Below, one piece after another: positions 7,704-15,619 of a stretch of 21,059 nt of DNA (position 1 is its first letter; the number at the start of each line of letters is the position of its first letter). Both the position numbers and the translations under genes were made by a program. The notes beneath the pieces were generated by a model that was given only the letters and a program-made list of their open reading frames with translations, was not told the DNA's origin and searched no databases. The stretch is from Prevotellaceae bacterium UBA4336 (GTDB lineage: Bacteria > Bacteroidota > Bacteroidia > Bacteroidales > Bacteroidaceae), in assembly GCA_002394305.1 (NCBI GenBank), contig DGTM01000013.1, forward strand, positions 1-21,059. Reading direction: 5' to 3'.

Positions 7704-8947
7704 TGAAAATGAAAAAGACTATATATGCCCTTAGCCTTGCGGCTTTGGTTCTGTGCGTTTACTCGTGTCGGAGCAACGACGACTTCACCGACACCATCTT
7801 CGACACGGAAATACCCGATGTCGACGAGAACTCAGCAACGGGTCCCTTCGACAAGTGGCTCTATGACAACTTCGTCGTGCCCTACAACACCGAGATTCAG
7901 TACAAGTTCAACATGCCGGCATCGAAGTTGGAGTATCTGCTTTCTCCCGCAGAGTACAAGAAGTCGCAGCTGCTTGCACACTTCATCAAGTACCTCTTCT
8001 ACGACGTGTATACGAAGTATGCAGGCGATGAATTCATGAAGAAGTACGGTCCGCGTATCTTCCACTTCATCGGTTCCTCGGCCTATTCCCCGACAACCGG
8101 CACGGAGGAGCTCGGCTATGCTTCGGCAGGCGTGAAGATTACGCTTCTCAAGGTGAACGAGACGAAGCTCTGGTCGCCGACCAGCCCGTATTCGGCTCAG
8201 GACATGGACGACCTCAATGAACACCAGTTCCATACAATGCATCACGAGTTCTCGCACATCCTGCATCAAACGAAGTCGTATCCCGTCTCGTTCGGTCAGG
8301 TAACGCCCGGCGACTACGACGGCCGCGACTGGCAGAAGCGCGACTCTGTCCTGTCCCATACGCTCGGCTTCGTCACCCAGTACGGTTCGTCGGCTACTTA
8401 TGAGGACTTCGTCGAGACACTCTCTTGTGCCATCACCAACACCGATTGCCGCTGGATGTACGCCATCATCGACGCATGTGCCAACGGCGGCGTGAAGGAA
8501 GGTGACAAGGAACGTGTCTACGAGCTCATCGACTCGCTTGAAATCGAAGGACTCGACGATTCCAACAAGCCTTGGAACAATTTCACGCTGAAGAAGGAGA
8601 CTTCCGTCGACAACGAGACTGGCGAAGAAACGACGCGTTTCGTGCCAGACTTCCACGAATTGGATTCAAGGACACACGCAGCTGAAGAGAGCACGAAGAC
8701 CGTAACGTACACGGTCGAGAAGAAGTTCACTTCCTTCCGCGACTATCTTGACAATTGGGTGCAGATTGACACCAGCAGCGAGACCGGAGGCATGAATGCC
8801 ATCCTGAAGAAATTCGACATAGCCACCGAATGGTATACCAGCCAGTGGGGACTTCACCTCTTTGAACTTCGTCGCGAAGTGAAGCAGAGACAGCGTGCAG
8901 TCAACGAATATGTCAGAGACAACGTCACTATTTACGAGCTTCAATAA
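7703..8947 (+). CDS. Substrate import-associated zinc metallohydrolase lipoprotein (HExxH)
   Basis: A 414-residue lipoprotein of the putative zinc-binding metallopeptidase family known to be encoded beside SusCD pairs (the family named TIGR04549/PF15890, from memory). The signal sequence ends in CVYSC with Cys22, followed by RSNDD. The zinc motif is HEFSH at residues 181-185, inside MHHEFSHILHQ. A downstream EDFVETL puts Glu238 in a plausible third-ligand position (inference). It probably acts at the cell surface, trimming peptides for the adjacent importer, but no substrate is established for this protein. The start is well supported: AGGAGG at 7687-7692 lies 10 nt before the ATG at 7703, which overlaps the susD stop (TAATG). 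A second ATG at 7709 is possible but worse spaced. Confidence 0.9.
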   Translation: MKMKKTIYALSLAALVLCVYSCRSNDDFTDTIFDTEIPDVDENSATGPFDKWLYDNFVVPYNTEIQYKFNMPASKLEYLLSPAEYKKSQLLAHFIKYLFYDVYTKYAGDEFMKKYGPRIFHFIGSSAYSPTTGTEELGYASAGVKITLLKVNETKLWSPTSPYSAQDMDDLNEHQFHTMHHEFSHILHQTKSYPVSFGQVTPGDYDGRDWQKRDSVLSHTLGFVTQYGSSATYEDFVETLSCAITNTDCRWMYAIIDACANGGVKEGDKERVYELIDSLEIEGLDDSNKPWNNFTLKKETSVDNETGEETTRFVPDFHELDSRTHAAEESTKTVTYTVEKKFTSFRDYLDNWVQIDTSSETGGMNAILKKFDIATEWYTSQWGLHLFELRREVKQRQRAVNEYVRDNVTIYELQ

Positions 8948-8960
8948 TACATAGAGAACA

Positions 8961-10349
8961 ATGGCAATAAAAGATATATTATTTAGGAGTGCTCATTCCT
9001 TGGCATGGGTAGCAGCGGCAGGCTTTGTGCTTGCCGGGTGTTCTCGTTTCCAGGAAGATGATTTGTTCGACGAGAGCGCATCTCAGCGTATCACACATTT
9101 CAACGAAGACTTGCGTTCCCGTCTGGTAGAACAAAGCAGCGACGACAAGAACGGTTGGGTAATCCAGTATTTTGTCGCATCGGAGTTCGAAGGATTCAAC
9201 CTCTTCGGCAGCTTCTACGACAACGGTAAGGTTAAGATTGCTGGCAACCATCGTTTCTTGCGCGGCGGCAATGCCGGAAAGTACACCGAAAGCCTCAGCT
9301 ACTATCAGATGCTGAGCGAGGACGGCCCCGTGCTTTCCTTCAATACGTGGAACGACGTGCTGACGGTCTTTGTCGACCCTGTCGATCCTACGCAGGCTCC
9401 CTCCCAGCTCGTAAGTGACGGCGAGGGTATGCACGGCGACCAGAACCTGGTCTTCCAGGGGTACAAGGACAGCACCATCCTGTTCAGCGGCGAGCGTAAC
9501 TCGGGAAGAGTCCGCCTCGTGCCCTGCGACCGTCCCTGGCAGGACTACATCAAGGACACGGAGGCCACCAGGAACTACATCACCAATACGACCATCACGT
9601 CCTACTATGTTGTCTGCGGCACCGACACACTCTACTTCAAGAACCTCCGCAATGGCCTCTTCACCTATTGCGAGCGTGTGAACGACCCGCTGTTCCCCAG
9701 CACCGTCAATTGTGTGTTCACGCCCACGGGCTTCTACATGCAGCATCGGAACAGCATCGCCGGCACCTCCTTCCAGGAGTTCACCCTCTCGGAAGACAAG
9801 ACGTGCCTTGTGTCCGAGAACGACAGCGTGAAGGTGATTCCCACTTGGGACAACTACATCGTCAATGTGCGCAGCACGACATGGAGCTTCGACCAGGACG
9901 CCTTCACAGACGAGCAGAAGGACTTGCTGTCGCAGATCAATGCTGCACTTCAGAGTGCGTTCAACAACACGTTCAACATCAACAGTGTCGGTATGGGCCG
10001 TGGAAGAAGTGTAGCGTCGGCGACTCCGGTCCCGATGATTTACTTCAACTACTCATACGTCAGCAAGGGTAAGACCTCCAGGGCATCGCTCGGTATATCC
10101 TGCCCTGCATCTCTTTCATCGTTCGGTATGGTCAATATCAATATCACTACGGACGATCCTGTTGACTCCAACATGAAGAACTTCCTTGACAGGAGCAAGA
10201 CGGTAGATGCCGAGGCCTTGGTCCGTCAGTTTGCCGCTACGTTCAAGGGCACTTACGACATGACCCCCGACAACTACTTCCTTCCCACGTCTGTTCAGTT
10301 CGCTCCTACGGACGGCGGAACGCCATTCACCTTAGTAAACAACAATTAA
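8961..10349 (+). CDS. DUF4302-family lipoprotein
   Basis: A 462-residue lipoprotein recognised as DUF4302 from its N-terminal part: the lipobox LAGC (Cys27), the early LFDESASQRI motif (about residues 34-43), and the pattern GWVIQYF...FNLFGSFYDNGKV. DUF4302 proteins are Bacteroidetes lipoproteins of unknown biochemical role, and I recall them being found in SusCD loci with zinc metallohydrolase lipoproteins, as here. The residues after the cysteine (SRFQEDD) are acidic, consistent with surface display. The C-terminal third (about 330-462) does not resemble anything I recognise. The gene starts 13 bp after the metallohydrolase stop and ends 29 bp before the next gene. A role in binding substrate or in complex formation is a guess from context. 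Confidence 0.85.
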   Translation: MAIKDILFRSAHSLAWVAAAGFVLAGCSRFQEDDLFDESASQRITHFNEDLRSRLVEQSSDDKNGWVIQYFVASEFEGFNLFGSFYDNGKVKIAGNHRFLRGGNAGKYTESLSYYQMLSEDGPVLSFNTWNDVLTVFVDPVDPTQAPSQLVSDGEGMHGDQNLVFQGYKDSTILFSGERNSGRVRLVPCDRPWQDYIKDTEATRNYITNTTITSYYVVCGTDTLYFKNLRNGLFTYCERVNDPLFPSTVNCVFTPTGFYMQHRNSIAGTSFQEFTLSEDKTCLVSENDSVKVIPTWDNYIVNVRSTTWSFDQDAFTDEQKDLLSQINAALQSAFNNTFNINSVGMGRGRSVASATPVPMIYFNYSYVSKGKTSRASLGISCPASLSSFGMVNINITTDDPVDSNMKNFLDRSKTVDAEALVRQFAATFKGTYDMTPDNYFLPTSVQFAPTDGGTPFTLVNNN

Positions 10350-10378
10350 CGAGAGCATAACCTTTAATTTATTAGCTT

Positions 10379-12622
10379 ATGAAAAAGATTTTACTTATTG
10401 CCATGGCAGTTATGGTGGCTGGCATGACGAGTGCTCAGACATTCCGGTCAAACAAGAACGCCAAGGTTCTGCCGGGCAAGCCAATGCCCACACTGGTGCA
10501 GGCCAAGACTAACGATGTCATCAAGGCCGCTCCCCAGGTGCACGCTAAGATTTCCAAGGGAAAGCTGGACTTGGGCAAAAAGCTCACTCTCAGCCAGAAG
10601 GCTCAGAAGACTCTGAAGATTACCTCGACTGCAGCCAAGGCTGCTCCCCGCAAGGCTGCTGCCCTGAAGGAAAGCTACAAAGCCAACGGAAAGAACTACA
10701 GCACCAATACTTCAGATGTATGGACAATGAGCACGGGCACAATGGCAGAGTCCGAGGAACCCTGCTTCGTCGACATGCTGCCCTATCTCACTATTTTCGG
10801 TGACCAGGGAAGCGTAGCTGTTCCTTACACCGTGGATGGTGACAAGGTTGTCGTAAAGCCCACATGCGTAGGCGAAGGCGAGGATGAGCAGGGTAAATAC
10901 TATATCCTTCTCTTCAGCGCAGTTGACGAAGACGGTTGTATCCGACTGACTCTTAGCGAAGACGGCAAGCTCGCAGCCAGCAGCAGCGACGTATTCGTCT
11001 ATGGCGCATGGGATCAGCCCGAATACAAATATGAAGAGGACGACAACGGCGAGTTCGAACTCGTAGGTTACCAGGGCTACTTCTCTATGTACACTGGCGT
11101 TCAGTATCTCACAGACGACGAGATTCCTGTTCCCACGGTCAGGTATGAGCCTGCATCCACCTATTATCACATCGGTTCCTCTTCCAGCGGCTACGGTTAC
11201 ATTGCAAACTATGCCGTCGTTCCTCCCTATGCAAACATTGATTACCTGAATCTGTCGGACGATCCGTACAAGCTGATTGACACTTGGTCCTGGAACATGA
11301 ATCAGCTGGACTATAACAGCACTACAAAATTATACGACGTTGCAGAAGAACTTACAGCCGACACTCGCGACTTCTCTGTCTACATCAAGCCCGAGACATA
11401 CTCTCCCGCTCAGCTTTCAGCCTCGTATTCCGGCGAGACGACCGAACCTTTCGCATGGGGCCTGCCTCGCGATAATAACGGCAGTACGTACGACGCACAA
11501 ATTTTCCCCGCTGAACTTACCGAATCGCTGACTTTCTCCGACGGTACGGAGGCTACCCTGACGCGTGCCAACACGAAGGACTTCGGCTACTACTACAGCG
11601 GTTCTTATTGCACAGCCGACAGAGCCAGCCGCGACTATACCATCAGCACTCTGATTTCCTATCAGGGCAAGCCTGCCGCTCCGCTCTACATCAGAGGTGT
11701 CCACCTCGGCGTTTACGACTTGGAAGCAAACGAGGACTTCAACCTGAAGTGCAAGATTCAGCAAATGACCTTCGACGAGAACGGACGTGTCGTGCTCGGC
11801 GACGTGCTGGCTGAGTCGGAGATTACCTACGAGGACCTCGGCAACATCGAAGACGGCTCGTTCGACTGGAGAAATTTCTACGTCGAGGACGAGTGGGGCA
11901 TGACAGAGAAGATTGACTATCTGTTCGTGGAGGACGAGTTTGCAATAGTCATCGAAGGCTGGGACAACGGCACATTCCAGTGCTACTCCCTCATCGACGG
12001 CTGCGAGTTCGGCAATGTCTCCAACACTTACTTCATTCAGACCGGCGACGAAAACAAGTCCATCTACCACTACACCGGCAACTACCAGCACCTCGACCTC
12101 GGCATCTACGGCGGTTGGGGCTACCTGCACACCGATGATAACACAGAGCTCGTCTTCGGTAAGGACGGCGGCACTGCTACAATCCACATCGACCCCATGT
12201 TCTATTCGACAGACGAAGAGACAGAGGAACCCACCTACAGCCTCTCTATCGAGAGTATCACCGCGGATGAGGAAGAGGCAGAGGAGATTCCCGAGTGGAT
12301 TAACATCGAGATTGCCAACGAGGACTACAGCACGGACGACGAGGGCAACTTCGTTAATGGTATCGACTATGATATGGTTGTCACCACAACGGCTTTGCCC
12401 GAGGACCTGAAGTCACGTGCTGCCCAGTTCGTCTTCATGCAGACTGGTGCCAAACTGACTGTTACCGTCACTCAGGATGCCGACTACGACGATGCCATCA
12501 CCACCGTCGTGGCAGAGCCTGTCGTGAAGAACAGCCGTGCCTTCAACCTGGCTGGTCAGGCCATCGGCAAGACCTTCAAGGGTGTTGTCGTGAAGGATGG
12601 CAAGAAGGTTTTGGTTAAGTAA
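10379..12622 (+). CDS. Secreted 747-residue protein with BACON-like region and Prevotella-type C-terminal tail
   Basis: Not assignable to a named family over most of its length. A signal peptide (residues 1-19, cut after MTSA) is followed by about 80 residues very rich in Lys and Ala (about 22-105). A long acidic, Tyr/Gly-rich region of unknown fold follows (about 106-600). Residues about 600-705 resemble a BACON-type immunoglobulin-like domain: EIPEWINIEI, a TTALPEDLKSRAAQFVF strand pair and the ending VTVTQDA. The last 27 residues (NLAGQAIGKTFKGVVVKDG and a short basic end) match the tail of the M6 protease encoded next. Such tails in Prevotella resemble type IX secretion sorting domains, so export to the cell surface or medium is inferred. 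No catalytic motif is visible, so an adhesive or substrate-binding role is possible. It starts after an AT-rich gap without a Shine-Dalgarno sequence. Confidence 0.75.
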   Translation: MKKILLIAMAVMVAGMTSAQTFRSNKNAKVLPGKPMPTLVQAKTNDVIKAAPQVHAKISKGKLDLGKKLTLSQKAQKTLKITSTAAKAAPRKAAALKESYKANGKNYSTNTSDVWTMSTGTMAESEEPCFVDMLPYLTIFGDQGSVAVPYTVDGDKVVVKPTCVGEGEDEQGKYYILLFSAVDEDGCIRLTLSEDGKLAASSSDVFVYGAWDQPEYKYEEDDNGEFELVGYQGYFSMYTGVQYLTDDEIPVPTVRYEPASTYYHIGSSSSGYGYIANYAVVPPYANIDYLNLSDDPYKLIDTWSWNMNQLDYNSTTKLYDVAEELTADTRDFSVYIKPETYSPAQLSASYSGETTEPFAWGLPRDNNGSTYDAQIFPAELTESLTFSDGTEATLTRANTKDFGYYYSGSYCTADRASRDYTISTLISYQGKPAAPLYIRGVHLGVYDLEANEDFNLKCKIQQMTFDENGRVVLGDVLAESEITYEDLGNIEDGSFDWRNFYVEDEWGMTEKIDYLFVEDEFAIVIEGWDNGTFQCYSLIDGCEFGNVSNTYFIQTGDENKSIYHYTGNYQHLDLGIYGGWGYLHTDDNTELVFGKDGGTATIHIDPMFYSTDEETEEPTYSLSIESITADEEEAEEIPEWINIEIANEDYSTDDEGNFVNGIDYDMVVTTTALPEDLKSRAAQFVFMQTGAKLTVTVTQDADYDDAITTVVAEPVVKNSRAFNLAGQAIGKTFKGVVVKDGKKVLVK

Positions 12623-12635
12623 GAAACAGAAAGGA

Positions 12636-12673
12636 CTTGCGCGGGCCCTTTCGCGAGAAAGCGCCCGGGCAAG
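12636..12673 (+). terminator. Intercistronic GC-rich hairpin before the M6 protease gene
   Basis: An inverted repeat of 16 positions (12636-12651 with 12658-12673) with 14 matched pairs and a 6-nt loop, in the 69-bp gap between the 747-residue protein and the M6 protease. There is no T run after it, so it is at best a weak terminator. It could instead protect or mark a processing point in the mRNA, making protease expression differ from that of the upstream genes. Confidence 0.5.
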
Positions 12674-12691
12674 ATTCATGAAGACTGATAA

Positions 12692-15241
12692 ATGAGAAGA
12701 CTAACACTGACGATAATGGCGATGCTCTTTGGCATCGCCATTTTCTATGCCCGTCCGGCTCATCAGGGCACTAAGCAGGTGACCCAGCCGGACGGCTCCG
12801 TCGTCACCATCCGCCTGGTGGGTGACGAATACCTTCATTACAATGTTACCGCAGACGGTTACTCCCTGGTCCGCCGAGACGACGGTGCGTACGTCTATGC
12901 ACGGCTGAATGTGGAGGGACAGCTGGAGCCCACATCCATGCTTGCCCATGATGCAGGCGAACGCTCGGCAAGCGAGCGCGGTTACCTGCAGGCCGTGGGG
13001 CGCCTTGTCCCGCTGCCGACGGTGCAGGCCGAACAGATGCGTCGCCAGAACAGGGCGCAGCGTGTCCGTACGCTCAGCCAGCGTCGCGCCAGCCGCTACG
13101 ACTACTCGAAGTTCCGCGGACTGGTCGTGCTGGTCGAGTACAACGACTGTCCGTTCCGCTACGACGACTATGCCGACATCATGGACGGCATGATAAACGA
13201 CGACAACTACACTGGCAACAGCCGTACCAACATCCCGACCTATGGCATCCGCTGCACGGGCAGTGTGCGCGACTACTATCGTGACAACTCCAGCGGCGTG
13301 TTCGTGCCGAGCTTCGACGTAGTGGGACCTGTGAAGGTGAACCGCAGCCAGTATTATCCCAGAGGCACAGTGAATGCCACGCAGCTGATGATAGATGCCT
13401 GCACTGCAGCCGACTCCGAGGTGAACTTCAAGGACTACGACGTCGACGGCGACGGCATGGTGGACATGATTTACTTCATCTTCTCCGGCCTCGGTTCGTA
13501 TATCGATGGCAACGACAGCCGTCTGCTCTGGCCCCATCAGTTCGACATCAGCTATAACCGCACTGTGCGCAAGGATGGCGTGAAGCTCGGCCGCTATGCC
13601 TGTTCCACCGAACTTTTCGGTTCCACGGAATGGAGTGTGCTCGAAGGCATCGGCACGATATGCCACGAGTTCAGCCATGTGCTGGGCCTGCCCGACTTCT
13701 ATGACACCGGCAACCAGTATTCGGACGAGTGCGTGACGCCCAGCTCGTGGTCGGTGATGGCAAACGGTGCCGACTATAACTACGGGCGCACGCCTTGCTG
13801 CTTCTCGCTTTTCGAACGCTATGCCCTTGGCTTTGCACAGCCGACCCTCATCGAGGAGCCCGGCTCGTTCAGCCTCGAGGACCTGCAGGCCAGCAACACC
13901 GGCTACCGTCTGAACACGCCTGTCAAGAAGGAGGCCTTCTATCTCGAGAACCGCCAGCGGACGAAGTGGGACAGTGCGCTGCCCGGACATGGCATGCTCA
14001 TCTTCCGTGTCGACTCCACCAGTACTTCGCCCTGGGAGTATAACACGGTGAACGACAATCCCGACCATCCCTACTACGAGCTGCTGCGTGCCGGTGGCGT
14101 GAAGTCCGACGCCTACAGCATTTCGGCAGGAACGGCCAGCGACCCCTTCCCTGGCTCGCGAAGCGTGAGGACCATCAACAACGAGACGACGCCGAGCCTG
14201 AAGACGTGGTCTGGCATGCTGAACAACCTGGCACTGCGCAACATACGGGAGAACGATGGCGTCATCACCTTCGATGCGTATGCCGTGAATGCACTGACCG
14301 GCGTCAGCTTCGGCAGCGATGAATACAAGCTCAGCGTCGGGACGAAGCAGCAGCTTGTCGTCCTCCGCGAACCGGAATCCGCTCCCTGCGAACTCAGCTT
14401 TGCCAGCGACAACAAATCGGTTGCCACGGTGGATGCCGAAGGCTGCGTGACGGCCCTGAGCGAGGGCGTTGCCCACATCACGGTCACGGCCAACAAGACC
14501 TTGAAAGCCACCTGCACCGTGACGGTGACCTCGCTTCGCGAAGTCCCGGACATCGCCTCGTTCTGCGCCATGACGGAGGGCGACGAAGCCCTTCTCACGC
14601 TGACCGATGCACAGGTGCTCTATGTCCATGCCGGCAACGTGTACCTGCGCGACGCCACGGGCAGCATCGTGGTCAGCGGTTCGGGGCTCGATGTCAAAAG
14701 GAACGACGTGCTCAACGGCACCATCCTGGGCCGTCTGACCCTCAGCAACAGCATGCCGCAGTTCACACCCTCCACGGGCACTTCGGCCTCGGAAAGCCTC
14801 ACCGTCAGCCAGGGCGAGTCGGCCCAGCCCACCGAAGTCTTCGCCGACGAGCTTACAGCCGCCCGCTATGCCGACCTGGTGCTCGTCAGGGGGCTGACGC
14901 TGGTGCGCGACGGTGGCATCTTCGCCGTTGTCGGCGACCGCCGCGTGCGCCTTTGGAACAAGTTCCAGATCAAGTCGCCCAAGATAACTTTGCCGTCGAA
15001 CATCGTCGGTAAGTTCTACGACGTCCTGGCCGTTTACGGCACCGATGTCGTGAACGGCGAAGTGATCGACGAGCTGTACGTGCTGACCTCTCCCACCGAA
15101 GGGCAGGACCCCGATGCCGTCAGCGCACCGCTGGCCGACGGCCCTGCCTCGCCGTTCCACTACAACCTTGGCGGACAGCAGGTTGGTCGCGACTTCCGCG
15201 GCATAGTCGTTCGCGACGGTCGCAAGTTCCTGCAGCGGTAG
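12692..15241 (+). CDS. Secreted M6-family zinc metalloprotease with Big_2 and OB-like domains
   Basis: An 849-residue secreted protease of the M6 (immune inhibitor A-like) group. A signal peptide (residues 1-20, ending FYA) is followed by the propeptide typical of these enzymes (about 25-135, with DGSVVTIRLVGDEYLHY). The catalytic domain (about 140-530) contains HEFSHVLGLPD: His325, Glu326 and His329 with Gly332 and Asp335. SSWSVMANG follows, with Met356 as the expected Met-turn. Residues about 532-613 form a bacterial Ig-like Big_2 domain (LTGVSF ... ITVTANKTLKATCTVTVTS). Residues about 615-800 look like an OB-fold-type beta domain. The final 26 residues (NLGGQQVGRDFRGIVVRDG and the basic end) match the tail of the upstream protein and suggest the same export route. 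It is the last gene before a strong terminator. It probably degrades extracellular protein; the target is unknown. Confidence 0.93.
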   Translation: MRRLTLTIMAMLFGIAIFYARPAHQGTKQVTQPDGSVVTIRLVGDEYLHYNVTADGYSLVRRDDGAYVYARLNVEGQLEPTSMLAHDAGERSASERGYLQAVGRLVPLPTVQAEQMRRQNRAQRVRTLSQRRASRYDYSKFRGLVVLVEYNDCPFRYDDYADIMDGMINDDNYTGNSRTNIPTYGIRCTGSVRDYYRDNSSGVFVPSFDVVGPVKVNRSQYYPRGTVNATQLMIDACTAADSEVNFKDYDVDGDGMVDMIYFIFSGLGSYIDGNDSRLLWPHQFDISYNRTVRKDGVKLGRYACSTELFGSTEWSVLEGIGTICHEFSHVLGLPDFYDTGNQYSDECVTPSSWSVMANGADYNYGRTPCCFSLFERYALGFAQPTLIEEPGSFSLEDLQASNTGYRLNTPVKKEAFYLENRQRTKWDSALPGHGMLIFRVDSTSTSPWEYNTVNDNPDHPYYELLRAGGVKSDAYSISAGTASDPFPGSRSVRTINNETTPSLKTWSGMLNNLALRNIRENDGVITFDAYAVNALTGVSFGSDEYKLSVGTKQQLVVLREPESAPCELSFASDNKSVATVDAEGCVTALSEGVAHITVTANKTLKATCTVTVTSLREVPDIASFCAMTEGDEALLTLTDAQVLYVHAGNVYLRDATGSIVVSGSGLDVKRNDVLNGTILGRLTLSNSMPQFTPSTGTSASESLTVSQGESAQPTEVFADELTAARYADLVLVRGLTLVRDGGIFAVVGDRRVRLWNKFQIKSPKITLPSNIVGKFYDVLAVYGTDVVNGEVIDELYVLTSPTEGQDPDAVSAPLADGPASPFHYNLGGQQVGRDFRGIVVRDGRKFLQR

Positions 15242-15267
15242 CTTTTCCCTCAGCACCCATTCCCAGC

Positions 15268-15297
15268 ATCGGGGCGGCTCGTTCGGGCCGCCCCGAT
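15268..15297 (+). terminator. Terminator of the SusCD-protease operon
   Basis: A stem of 13 pairs (15268-15280 with 15285-15297, one G-T pair) with a GTTC loop lies 27 bp after the protease stop. The stem is GC-rich (ATCGGGGCGGC against GCCGCCCCGAT), followed by TTGTTC. It marks the end of the six-gene set starting at 2435. Confidence 0.85.
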
Positions 15298-15351
15298 TTG
15301 TTCAGGCGTATCTGCCTGTTCCTCAGGCTCTGTTCTTTCCCGCCACGGCAA

Positions 15352-15390
15352 CACTTTTCCTCACCCCAGCGTGCACTTTTGCCTCACCCC
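15352..15390. repeat. Short direct repeat in intergenic DNA
   Basis: CACTTTTCCTCACCCC (15352-15367) recurs as CACTTTTGCCTCACCCC (15374-15390) with one extra base, at an offset of 22 bp. It lies just upstream of the second 21-bp repeat element. No function is recognised. Confidence 0.6.
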
Positions 15391-15395
15391 TCGTA

Positions 15396-15491
15396 TACAA
15401 ATTATTTCAGTGGCTTGGAAATATATTTCAGAGCCTTTGAAATATATTTTAGTGCCGCTGAAATATATTTCCAAGCCACTGAAAAAGTTTT
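15396..15491. repeat. Intergenic 21-bp-period palindromic repeat element, copy 2
   Basis: Three clear 21-bp units begin at 15417, 15438 and 15459, with a degenerate unit at 15396. The core palindrome is (T/G)GAAATATATTTC(A/C). The outer parts form a 27-bp perfect inverted repeat (15405-15431 with 15458-15484) around a 26-nt centre. Positions 15408-15491 match 1171-1254 at 76 of 84 bases with no gap and in the same orientation. As with copy 1, it lies after a terminator and about 50 bp before a TTTG/TAnnTTTG promoter. Confidence 0.87.
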
Positions 15492-15540
15492 TGTCCGTGC
15501 GAGAAAAATAAAGTGTTCAGCGAAAAAAAACTTTTCTTTC

Positions 15541-15571
15541 TTTGTTATATAAAAAATAATGTGTAACTTTG
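15541..15571 (+). promoter_or_regulatory. Promoter of the fasciclin lipoprotein gene
   Basis: TTTG at 15541-15544 and TAACTTTG at 15564-15571 are separated by 19 bp and match the Bacteroidetes primary-sigma consensus at both elements. The expected leader before the ATG at 15620 is about 40-45 nt and A/T-rich. Confidence 0.82.
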
Positions 15572-15619
15572 TGCTCTATATTAACCTAAGAACATTAAAT
15601 TATACCTTAAAAAGCCAAT

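Noticed and set aside
12678..12695. Five-codon upstream frame (MKTDK, stop overlapping the M6 start)
   Set aside because: Very short and unsupported; the overlap with the true start could be chance.
12701..15256. 851-codon open frame on the minus strand covering the whole M6 protease gene
   Set aside because: The sense frame has signal peptide, HExxHxxGxxD, Met-turn and Big_2 motifs. The antisense frame is His/Val/Ala-rich with no recognisable domain and is open because the sense gene rarely uses TTA, CTA or TCA codons.
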